Assembly: GCA_005281725.1 (NCBI GenBank)
Contig: SSBO01000012.1
Span: 19,605,060 to 19,669,059, forward strand
Direction: 5' to 3'
DNA length: 64,000 bases
DNA from: Wuchereria bancrofti
Lineage: Eukaryota; Nematoda; Chromadorea; Rhabditida; Onchocercidae
The notes beneath the pieces were generated by a model, which saw nothing but the letters and a program-made list of their open reading frames with translations, ran no database searches and was not told where the DNA came from. Positions 53,901 to 64,000 of the stretch are shown in pieces (positions within the stretch are counted from its first letter, which is position 1; each line of letters begins with the position of its first letter). A program made the translations under genes and the position numbers.

Positions 53901-56900
53901 TGTAAACGAGCTTCTGATGTATGCATTGTACCATATTTCCCACATCTGATACGATGTTCATCAGGCATTGAAACATCAAATTCATCACCATATTTCTCCA
54001 ACAAACGAGCATTAATAACAAGTTCCTTAAAAGAAAATTTTATAATTAAATACATTTAGAAATCTGTAAAAACTTAAGATGTTAGCAAAATTCATAAATG
54101 AATCAAGTCATTGCATTAACCAGAAAAAAAGAACGCACCTGCAGACAAAGATTACATTTTGGCACCTCAACTTCTTCTGGATGAACTTCCGAAAAATGCA
54201 TGGCCAGTGCTTCGGCTGTCATAAACATACCACACCAAATACATTGTAAATTCGCTCCACGATCAAGTGAAGTATCGATGACAGCAAAATCTTGAATTGA
54301 TAAAGGTTTTCCGAGTCCTGGCTGTGGCTTCTGAAAAAGCAAAATAAAAAATAAATTATTAAATGAAGTAAACTAAATGGTCAAAGTCAATATTAAAATG
54401 AACATCTTACTAAAAAGTTTATAAGAATAGCCAGAATATTTCCAATTAATTCTGAAAAACTGAGGGTCATATTTTTATTCGACCAGGGCTCTGAGACATA
54501 AAAAAAATCATATTTCAGTTCAGTAGATCCAGATGAAAGCAAGCAGACAAATTCTTAGGGAAAGTAAAAGAATTTCCTGGATTCTCAATAAAAATTTCAT
54601 AAACAATCCAAAAATTATTTGTAACGGTCTAACAGTCTTCGCGCTTTTGAAATTAGCTAATATCTACGAAGTCCATAAGGATAAGCATTTTGCAACCCTG
54701 AGTTTCCACTTTCCAGCACACTGATGAATCGATGGATGCCATGCATTGAAATGTCGAACTAGATGTACAACTTCAAATTTACGATTAAGAGATACTACCG
54801 CATTGCAAATACCACAACGTGCGTGTTGTTTATCCACCAGAGTTACGGGTACCTGCATGCAACATTTATTATCTTATCTGTCGCTGACATAATAAGCATT
54901 ACATTGACATAATAAGAGTTTGTGAATTTCAAATAGAAAAATGATAAAAAACTATATCTAAACAAGTGAAGTTAAAGTCACGTAACTAAATGAATCAAAA
55001 AGAATAACACGAATTTTGTACGCATATCACACACAGATTTATTCTTCATGACAATGCAAACACTTTAACAACGATTATGTTTGGTTGGTATAGCAGAACA
55101 AACTGTAATTTTTTCGTTTTTTGACTACTATGTCCGGTTCTCAGGTTTAATTTGTTCAAAATGCATGTAAATAATACAAATGTAAACATACTGCCCGACC
55201 CAACTTTTCAAACATTTTTTTCCGCAAAGCTGTTATTAGCTGATTAAGCGACATTTCGTTTGGGTTGACACGAATCTGAAAACAATAAAAAGGTGTTGCA
55301 ATGATGCTGGAACACTTCATCCTATTCAATTTAACGCAAATTTTTGAACTGTTAGAATAATTTGAAAACTTGCTATATATTAAGCGCTTCCATCTTAAAT
55401 AGTTTAAACGACTAACTTTTCGTTTTCATAGGTATGAACAATTCAAAATGTTATAAGTTACCATGTTAAACTTTTTAATGCAGTGGAAAGTTCCTACTTG
55501 CATGCTGGCAATAGTCTACATATGAATTCAATCACCACAAAGATGACTAAGATTCTCAATCATTCTCTGCTGCAATCAGAGATTTTGTAGCATTAAATCA
55601 AAATTTAAACGCTTTTACCGTAGAAACGCTTCGATAAATACGACTGGAATTATGACTAGATGAAAGATCATCATAAATGTTGCACACATTATTTTCCATG
55701 CGTCGCTTCTCTTCATTTAACTTCTCTCTTAACCAAGTTTCATATGGAACATCCTCGAATGCCGTTACGCCCTCTTCTAATACCTAAAAATTACTGAATA
55801 AATAAAATCAACACTTTCCAGAATATATCACCACCTTTTTCAGTGTCACTAATTGCAGCTAATTTCTTTATATTTTCCTTGAGAAAAACTAAGAAATCAA
55901 ATTTAAAAAAAAATTCAAAAAAAAAAATTAGCAGATGAGAAAATCAAAAATATGGAAAAACAAATAATCCCCATTACTTCAGGATGATGCTGTGGAATAT
56001 GGGAACTGAGCAGCAAGTCATACAAAACAATTTCACCACACAAGCCGCAACATATATTTTTTGAATCCAAAAAACTAAATTCAACCGCTCGGAGATCATG
56101 GCGTATGTTCGCTTCAACATTATCACTTTCGCTCATAAATAGGGCGTTTTCGTCTAAAAGATACCAAGTATTAATCAAGAGTTATTTGGTTTTGATGGAA
56201 CACAGCTTGCGTTACTGAAGAATCAGTTTCATAGAAACAGTATATAGGAGAAATTCTAGCATCTGAGAGCACAGAAGTGTAAATCGAGAGGGAGGAACTG
56301 AAATTATTAAATCGTTCATCATATGAAAGTCGACATTACTATGAATGAATCAAGCTTATCACGAAATGAAATTAGTTGAAATTTCTGAAGCTCGGAAAGT
56401 CTAAATCTATCAGATCGAAGTTTAACAGACTAAGTATTCAAACATGAAAGAACTAATTTTCGGCCAAAAAAAAAAAAAAAACTTGCCATCAAGAGTTTGT
56501 CCAGGAGCAAGCTGTATGAATTGTTCCGTTCCGTTTGGTGTTTGAACACGGATAACTTGCATCTCACTCATGCCATCAGTAAAATTCGTTACATCCTTTA
56601 ATCGAAAAGATCGAAAATTAAAGCAAAACTTCAGAAAAATTTATGAATTGAATAAAAAGAGCAAGGGAAATTATTTTAATCTAATTTCAAATAAGAAAAT
56701 ATACAAAGATGTACATCATGTTTATTCGCACTTGAACGTTGCACAACCTTCTGCAGAGCAGGACTTTGAGGTTCTAATTCCGGTGGTGCTTCATCATCGT
56801 TGGATTCAACACCATCATTAACCTGCTCGATAACACCCTCTTGCTTTGGTATTGTACGACCTAAATTTAATGGATTTTTAATTACGACATAATATAATAT

Positions 56901-59900
56901 AAAACAAAAAAAAAAAAAATGGGCACTGGTCACATTATGATCTCACAAAAACGATATAACCGGCTGACAAATCTAACGTTCAGCACAACGTTTTTCCTGA
57001 AAACTACAACAACTTTTACCATATTTCCTGTGGTAGCGAAATTTGATCATATGCTATTTCAAAGAGGTCACAAGTCTAATATACCTTCTTGCTGTGTTTC
57101 CTGAATAGGTTGGCTTCGCATGCGTTCTGCACCCATAGTACTGTCACAATTACTCCTTTCTTCAGCACCTGCAGTCACAAGATCATCGTCATATATCAGC
57201 TCCTCTTCTTCGAAGCTAGTCTCGATAAAATCACTGTCACCAAGACCAATCTCAGCATACATCACCTTCAAAATTTTCAAAAATTGTGATTTCATTATTT
57301 TGTAGAATTTTCTGAAACTTTTTCAACTTGTTTGAAACCGCAAAGATGTAAACTTAAATCAAAGAATTATCACTAGTTTTGGTCGATTATCGGTACGTTA
57401 CACAAAACTGGTTGTTTCAAATCAAACATTAAGGATACTGGTGTTGGAAAAATGCATTTAGGAAAAAAAATTAAACACGATTATCAACTTTGAGTTTGAC
57501 TTACATCATCAACGTCATCCAGTATTGGCTTTTCTTCATCGTAATAATATCGACTGAAAACAAAAAGATTCCATAGCTTCAGATATTAAGTCTAACTTCC
57601 ATAGTGTGTGAAGGTTCCTAAGTATAACATTTAAAATCATATTAATCATACTTATTTCTAGGAAAAATGATGGATCAAAGCATTTTAATAAATTCACTTT
57701 ATATTCATCATTTCATGTTTCAGTCTAAAGAAAAACCTTTTTGTCAACGAAAATTTAAACATTATTATTCTTTATTAATATACAAAAAAAAAGAAAAAAA
57801 AAACTAGAAACTGAAATGTTGCGACGAATCATAAACTTAAACATCTATTGCGTAAATTAATAAAAAATCAATAAACCAGGCATTTACATTACACGTTTCA
57901 ATTTCCAAAATACAAAAAGATGTCAAGCACATACTTGGTTCTAGCATTCCTGCCTCGTCCATCTCTCTGAAGCAACTCTCGTTCTTGTAATCTTCTTTCC
58001 CTGTGTTTAGCCGTTTCATCTAAATATTGGCGACTAATTGCAATATTTCATTTTCGAAAACCCACTTAACTATGTATCTAGCATCATAGGTTAGTTCAGT
58101 TAAAAGTTAAACTCACCATGTTTACGTTTTGCAACTCGAATATGTGTTCGTTCAGTTGTCAGTAGAGGTGCAGTTGCCGGCATAGGTTTTCGGTCCAATC
58201 TCAACAAACTCGAAGTGCTACTACCACTTGGTCCATCGTATCCATAACGGATATCATCATCAACGAATATATCACGTCTTGTTGGCGAAATACCTTTCTG
58301 GGCTTGACTTAAAACATACTGTTGGAAACCTTCTCCTAATTCGTCCTTTCGATGATTTCCAAATCCACTCGTTATTTTTTTAACAGCTGAAAAAGTATAA
58401 TGTCTACAATGCAGTTGAACCTGCTGTATAGATAGCTTAACTTTCTAACACACCTAAAGATACTTTGGTGATTGTTTCCTAAGCAGGCTGAAAATTCCTA
58501 AATCTATTCAGTGTTTCCTTACTGACATATTTCCACTTAAATTTATGAAACGAAACAAAAAAAGAAACTATACACGATCCAACATCAACTTCTGTCAATG
58601 AATCATCGTTACTGGTGACAACATCTACTGCATCATCCTCGTAATCATGTCCAACTTTTCCTTGATGCATAATCCGTGTTTTCTGAAATTCTTCCACCAA
58701 AATAAATCTATTTCACCACTAATAGTATTTGAAATTAACCTGCTCTTTGTTTGCAAACTTGCAAAATTTAATTCTGCTCAATAAAGATATTCAAAAATCT
58801 GTTTGGAAATGATTTGCAAAGTTTAAAATTTCACTCTGTATTCTCTATATCGGATTACTGTAAAAGCATGTAGTAGTATTAAAGTGTTGAAATAAATTCT
58901 GTGAGTGAAGGTATTGATAAAATGGTGTGCTGAAGAACAAAGAAAAATGGCTTAAAATCACACTTCAACAAATAAAATTGTCCGATAAAATTATAAGTCT
59001 TTCAAAAAACCTGTTTCTGAGCTGAAAACAAAAACAGCGTTGTGGTCATAGAAAGCATTAAACTAGAAAAATAAACAGTCCCCTTCAATTTGAATGGCTT
59101 TTTCCGATGTCACATTCCAAGCGATTTGAGATAGATATTCAGTATTAATGAGAAAGTTATCTATGTAACAGTAAAAATTACAAAATAAAAAAAAAATCGA
59201 AAGAGCAATGAAACAATTCACAATTCCTTATACATTTAAACGATAGTGGATTGTTACATGGATAAGTTCCAAAAAAATCTTACCGAAACTTCATCAGCAG
59301 AATCGAACCCTGATTTTTTTAAACGTTTACTTGAACGTATGGGCTGTTCGGATTCGCAACATGCCTCTCCAATTTCAGATTGATTCTAGAATTTCTTCAC
59401 GTAGAAAAAATAATTACTACAAGTTCATATTTAGCATCCAATATATCAACGTAATTTTCATCACCTATCCAAGATAAGATATCAATGATAATGTTTAGTA
59501 TTAACATATACATGCCCATGCCTATATACTTAAATGATAAATTGTGAACGTTCAAATGACCTGAAACATCCATCGAACTCTTAAAAAGAGGTCCGGCTAT
59601 CCCATACTATATGCTAGCATTGGATCACTGACCATCTTACAAAAAGTTAGTATTAGTGAGTCCAATGAATTTATTCACTTTTTTTTAACGATTATTATGT
59701 TGCCCTTTCTTGACAATATAATTTCTTTTTATATTTGAAATTCTAAAAAAAATCACAAAATCACAATTTCTTAAAGACTGCAGCCAGAAAGCTTACCCGT
59801 AAAACTTCTTGAACATCAGGAAATGGTCTTCTTCTTGTTCTTCTTCCGGCATCACCTATTTTTAAATTATGGTTCAAATTGAATGGAAATAAATGGCTTC

Positions 59901-62320
59901 ATAATTCAGACGCCGCAGTTCAGAGCAAGCCAATAAAAAAAAAATATTAACAAAAAAGGGAACAAACCTGATTCGACTGTTGTTTCATTTGCTGAGACAC
60001 TGATTTCACGTTCTTTAATCCTGAAATGACACATCTAATATATTAAAACAGTTCAGTGTACGGTTACAAATACCAATCACGATTAAATCTGAAATCCAAT
60101 AAGCTTAGTTGGCCCTATGTTTCATGATAGATTAATTGATAAAGCAGTATTTCTATAATTTTACCAAACCTAATTAATACACTTAAAGACTGATTCAGCT
60201 TTAAAAAATGCTAGCAATAGTGGGTATTTTCCATGTATATCACGGTAAAACCAAGCAATATAGTTAAAAGGTTAATAAAACATCCTATGCATTATGTAAT
60301 ATTTTTAGAAAAATACGACCACGTTTGAAGGGTAAAGACTAAGTGGTCCTAACAACTAACTATTCAATTATTGCAAGAATCTTCCGCCAAACATGAGTGA
60401 CGTGATCATACACTTTATACAATCAAGTCGACATAAAGAAATACATCATAATGAATTAACCACAAATATCTTTTCACATATATGCACAAGAAATAAAAAG
60501 GGTAAATGCTACTATATGCTTCAAGTAAGTATTTTCGCCTCTTACCTTTCACGAATGGAACCATCATTTTCCTCTTCAGCTCGTCCCCTTACGCGTATCT
60601 TGCGTGGATTTTTGCTATCTGTGGAAAGCAGTCATATTAACACATATAAATAAATAAATAATAATTTGCATTTTTTAGCGATTTAATCAGCTGCATAAAG
60701 GGTGAAAAGAAATATATTTGTAATTTTAACAAATTAAATGGAACAAGTTTACTCATTTTTGCTAACAAATATGGCAATTTCGGGATTCTTCCTGGTTTTC
60801 ATTTATAGGTGTTTTTCATATTTATCTAAAGTATTAATTTTATTCCCGCACACCGGTAACAGTTGTTTTACCTTCTTTTAAAATGTTATATGCACTTGCA
60901 TCAGGTATGTCCTAAAATACTTTGCTTCTTTTTTCTAATGGTGCTACTGCCAGAATGGAATGATCTCTATATACCGTGTCGAATGAACAAATAATAGAAG
61001 TAGTGGTGCTTTATTTGTCCCTGCCCCATTACTTTGCTGTATACGATTTAAAAGATAAGTGGAACGTTTTTTTTCATCTTTACAACTACAAGCGGAAAAG
61101 TACGATAACTCATAAAAATGACACTATTATTCATAAAAGTAAAAAACACGAATATAATTTATTAAACGTAGCAAAAGTATTATAAATGGATAAGAATATG
61201 GTAACAAGAATAAGAAAAAAAGTAATATTATTAAGTATTATTGACCATATCTTTATCCAAAAATTACTTCAATCTTTCTTATCAATTTCATAAAACTTGA
61301 ATATTTTTTTTAAAGAAAAATTTTAATCAAAAAGAAAAGAAAAAGGCTTATGATAATGATATATGGTTAAGTAACCTTCAGACATAATATTGTTACTGTG
61401 TGGCGTAAAATGCCCTTTCGTATTTTACCACATCAAAATTAACCAAAACCGATATGAATATATTAGGAGCTTTCCTCCACCGATGTACTCGAAGCGATTC
61501 CCTGCTGGTCTCGTCTGGAAATATGCTTAATAATGATGATTAGTTTAAATAAACATAATTGTAAGCATTGAAATCATTGCGAAATACTTAAACTAACAAT
61601 TGTTTTCTTTAATGATTTCCAATTAATTAATATTATCACATTAATGATATTATCATGTACAACAAGTATGGATGAGAAAGCACACATGCTAACAACTCTC
61701 TGCTACAACAACCATTTGCAGAACGTCCCGGTGCATTTTATCGACCCATGACGTCACTCCAATGCAATTACAATTTGTTGGGACGTGATGAAATACTCCA
61801 GCTCATTTAGCATGGCTAAATACAAAGTTGCAATTAAGTTAAATTTAAATTTTGTTTCTTTCACTTTTTTCCATCACTTTCAATTTTTACATTAGTTCCA
61901 ATTTCCATACTAACTTCATTTTTTGCAGCAATTTCAGTTTTTGCGCCAAAATTTTCGCTATAATGTTGACGAACTATTTCTATTATTTTATATGCTGCGA
62001 AATAACGGTAAAATTGTGATGCATAAGAGTGAAAAGATGAACCTTTGTTCTTTTTTTTTTTTTTGTAATGCCATAATGTATCCAAGAAAAGTAATAATTC
62101 TGTGCATTAACTACTGATTTCATAGGTATGTGCATAATGACATACAAGTACATGATATAGATGTGCTGGATGATGCTTTACGTAATTTTACGAAGCAGTC
62201 AATGCATTTATATGTTCACAAAAATTCTCAGCTCTATTTTTTTTTTAAATGATCATAGTTCCCTCGAAGCAAATTATGAGCAACTGCTCACCTAAAACTG
62301 ACTCGCTGTGCTATTTTCAT
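50928..62320 (-). CDS. Large protein with five BED-like C2H2 zinc fingers, about 29 exons
   Basis: Exons in order: 62320-62292, 61957-61865, 61514-61481 (these three weak), 60911-60872, 60618-60546, 60020-59968, 59855-59797, 59385-59284, 58682-58574, 58386-58117, 58019-57935, 57553-57505, 57265-57085, 56860-56715, 56595-56487, 56153-55978, 55783-55619, 55275-55192, 54852-54697, 54330-54139, 54025-53896, 53708-53595, 53296-53079, 52766-52584, 52204-52165, 51995-51901, 51755-51534, 51176-50928. All phases agree, giving about 1,100 residues or more. The N-terminal half is charged and disordered, with basic patches (KNPRKIRVRGRAEEE, RRTRRRPFP) and an acidic block near 57100-57260. Five fingers have C-x2-C-x(11-17)-H-x4-H-P: exons at 56153, 54852, 54330, 53296, 52766. 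This spacing resembles BED-type fingers. A nuclear DNA- or RNA-binding role is inferred. I do not recognise the gene by name. The C-terminal end is uncertain. Confidence 0.75.
61749..61756. promoter_or_regulatory. Perfect palindromic CRE-like site TGACGTCA
   Basis: The eight-base full cAMP-response element sits at 61749-61756 with a CCAAT three bases to its right, in a less AT-rich patch. It falls in the second proposed intron of the zinc-finger gene, or upstream of the gene if the weak first exons are wrong. A single eight-base match has limited weight. Confidence 0.3.
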
Positions 62321-62332
62321 CTGAAAAGAAAA
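62321..62332 (-). other. Possible trans-splice acceptor directly before an ATG
   Basis: On the minus strand TTTTCTTTTCAG is followed at once by ATGAAAATAGCACAGCGAGT and, 29 bases on, a strong donor GTGAGC. This is what a spliced-leader acceptor next to a first coding exon looks like in nematodes. It could also be an ordinary internal acceptor, since a plausible upstream exon exists. Confidence 0.35.
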
Positions 62333-63045
62333 CATAATCATTTCCAAGTAGAACTTCTCGTGGCTTATATTTATTTGCACATAAAATGCAAATTTTGGTC
62401 GGAATTTGAAAGATGGTATAACTTGGTATATACCTGTGAAAGAAATTTATTAAACCAATTTTCCTATCGCGCAGATAAAGAATGGTATGCAAGCGACATT
62501 TGAATTTTACAAAATATATATCGTGGAAATGTTATCCAATTTTTTTTTTTTTTGGAAACCCGTTAGAACCGAACAGAAAAACCATAATCATCAATAATCA
62601 TCAAATTGAAATTGGAAAAATTAAGTATCACAGACATTTAAACATACATTGGTAAAGAAATCGTAAAAGATGTGGAAAGTATGCGTACTTTTTTTTTATA
62701 CTTTTGCGCCTAACATTAATTTGATTTTGCAAAAAGACAATCTAGCTTTTGCTGAGAACAAGAAATCACAAGGCAAAACCAAACCAGTACCAGCTAAAAT
62801 TAGTATCTATCACTAAAAACAATTAAGTTAAAAAAATGAATAATCTAAACCTGTGGTAACAACGGCCGAAATCTCATGCATATACAGATAAGTCGCACAT
62901 CTTGCGAACTCCAGTTTTCTTCGGATCATTTTTTCAAAGCCTCCAAGTCAAGTGGTCAAAACAAACTAAGAAGTCCATAATGCTCAATATATTGCGCCTA
63001 ATTGCTATTCCAATGGGAATTTGAATTTCAGAAAGCAGGCTTCCA
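62333..63045. other. Spacer between golgin gene and zinc-finger gene
   Basis: About 0.7 kb between the proposed stop of the TMF1-like gene and the proposed start of the zinc-finger gene, same strand. The distance would allow a nematode operon with trans-splicing but does not prove it. A minus-strand frame at 62292-62492 is open but lacks recognisable similarity. Confidence 0.4.
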
Positions 63046-63650
63046 TCAATTATTTTTCTGAAACCTAAGAAACAACATTTATTAACAAGTAACTTTAAAT
63101 TGAAATGGCTATTTTCTGAGTCGTTCTTTGAGAAATTTTCTTTAGGAAATCCATCAATATCTATTATATCTATTACACAGCTATACTGAAGAATTTACTC
63201 GAGGATCAACAATCTCAGCTTTTCTCCAAGAAGTATTCCATCTGAAAAATTGATTGATTGAAAAGCAGTTAAGGAAAGAATCTAAATAATTGACCGAATG
63301 GAAATGAGAGAAACTCTCCAGAAATAATTACGTCCTGGGTTCCTGGTCACTTCGCAAGTCGTATTTATTCAGAATGTTAGAAGAAAAAAATGGAATAAGA
63401 AACCGACAAGTCAAATTTAACAAAATCAATCTTTCTCAGGTAGCCCCAATCAGGCTGTAACCTTACTCATGAAATATGAATCTTTAATTTTTAAAAAGTT
63501 GAAATATCACTGCTTTCAGTTTAACATTCAAATAATTACCTGATCCTTTAATAGTTTCTTCAGGTCAGCTAAATCCAACTCAAGTTCTTCAACTCGCTCA
63601 ATTTTCTCACCATGTGCTTCCAATAAATTTTCATAGCGCGACCTTAATGC
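63046..63650 (-). CDS. TMF1-like golgin, C-terminal end only (gene continues past the right edge)
   Basis: The exon 63650-63540 encodes 37 residues of pure coiled coil: ALRSRYENLLEAHGEKIERV followed by EELELDLADLKKLLKDQ. It matches the conserved C-terminal segment of TMF1/TATA element modulatory factor, a Rab6-binding Golgi coiled-coil protein whose family signature there is YGEK-x2-E-x-EEL-x-LDL-x-DVK-x2-YK-x-Q. In that family this segment is close to the C-terminus, so little should follow. A possible last exon at 63057-63046 adds only KNN and a stop after a good TTTCAG acceptor. Both flanking splice sites of the main exon are standard (TATAG acceptor, GTAATT donor). All upstream exons lie beyond the window. 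Identification rests on one exon, so another golgin is possible. Confidence 0.6.
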
Positions 63651-64000
63651 CTATAATTTCTTTTCTTTTTTACTTTGGTTTAATATACTTCCACCAGGAA
63701 GAAATCTGTAGTTTTCGAAAATTACTACCATGAAAATATATTTTTACCAAACTATCTTTTTCCCACTTTTTTTTCGCATTTTTTCCCAACTTAAATCTTT
63801 AAATTATCTAACAGCTGAATATCTCATGCAACGAAAAGAAATTCCTTGAAAGGATTAAAATTCAATAACACCTATTTCATTTTTCCCTGGCATTTATTTT
63901 TCCTCCCTTATTCTCTATTCATGTGTAGGTTCTTCTGAAAAAGAAAATGATAAGATGATAATGATAAAGTAATTTGACGAACTCGTTAACTTAGTAAAAA
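63651..64000. other. Intron sequence of the TMF1-like gene
   Basis: AT-rich with pyrimidine runs; no further coding exon of the golgin found before the window ends. Confidence 0.5.

Larger units (their letters stand above)
47357..55576. repeat. Third copy of exon-1 region and second copy of the zinc-finger 3' half
   Basis: Collinear with 39135-47355 with scattered substitutions and indels. Because it runs without a join into unique sequence up to 64000, I treat it as the primary version. Confidence 0.85.

Overview
The window looks like nuclear DNA of a parasitic nematode, probably a clade III (spirurid or filarial-type) species. It is very AT-rich, genes are split into many short exons with nematode-style TTTCAG acceptors, and introns and intergenic gaps are long for a nematode. 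The content fits too: an IFT46/DYF-6 gene, a degenerate Pao/BEL retroelement and nematode-like secreted and zinc-finger families. The species assignment is inference. I saw no bacterial operon, CRISPR array, rRNA or tRNA.

All recognised genes lie on the minus strand. From right to left: (1) 63046-63650, the last coding part of a golgin resembling TMF1, running off the right edge; (2) about 62320 to 50928, a large gene of about 29 exons encoding a protein with five BED-like C2H2 fingers; (3) 36994 to 28962, a small secreted cysteine-rich protein in five exons; (4) 24040-26590 (plus strand), a broken Pao/BEL element; (5) 16072 to 8142, a paralogue of gene 3 in six exons; (6) 4403 to 156, a complete nine-exon IFT46 (DYF-6) gene. 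Exons were assigned by hand from reading frame, splice dinucleotides and intron phase. All listed junctions keep frame except where stated.

The main structural point is that about 14.4 kb of the window is redundant. Four single N bases (11090, 34305, 39049, 47356) mark contig joins. Each join is followed by sequence already present to its left: 1,688 bp identical at the first, about 1.4 kb, 3.1 kb and 8.2 kb nearly identical at the others. The apparent duplication of one exon of gene 5, triplication of exon 1 of gene 3 and duplication of the 3' half of the zinc-finger gene are best read as unmerged overlaps or alternative haplotypes, not biology. The real locus is probably near 49.6 kb.

Nothing here is a clear new molecular system. 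The items most worth following are the unrecognised multi-finger protein, the pair of secreted paralogues on either side of the dead retroelement, a probable GC-AG intron, and a 10-base frameshifting difference between two redundant copies of the zinc-finger gene.
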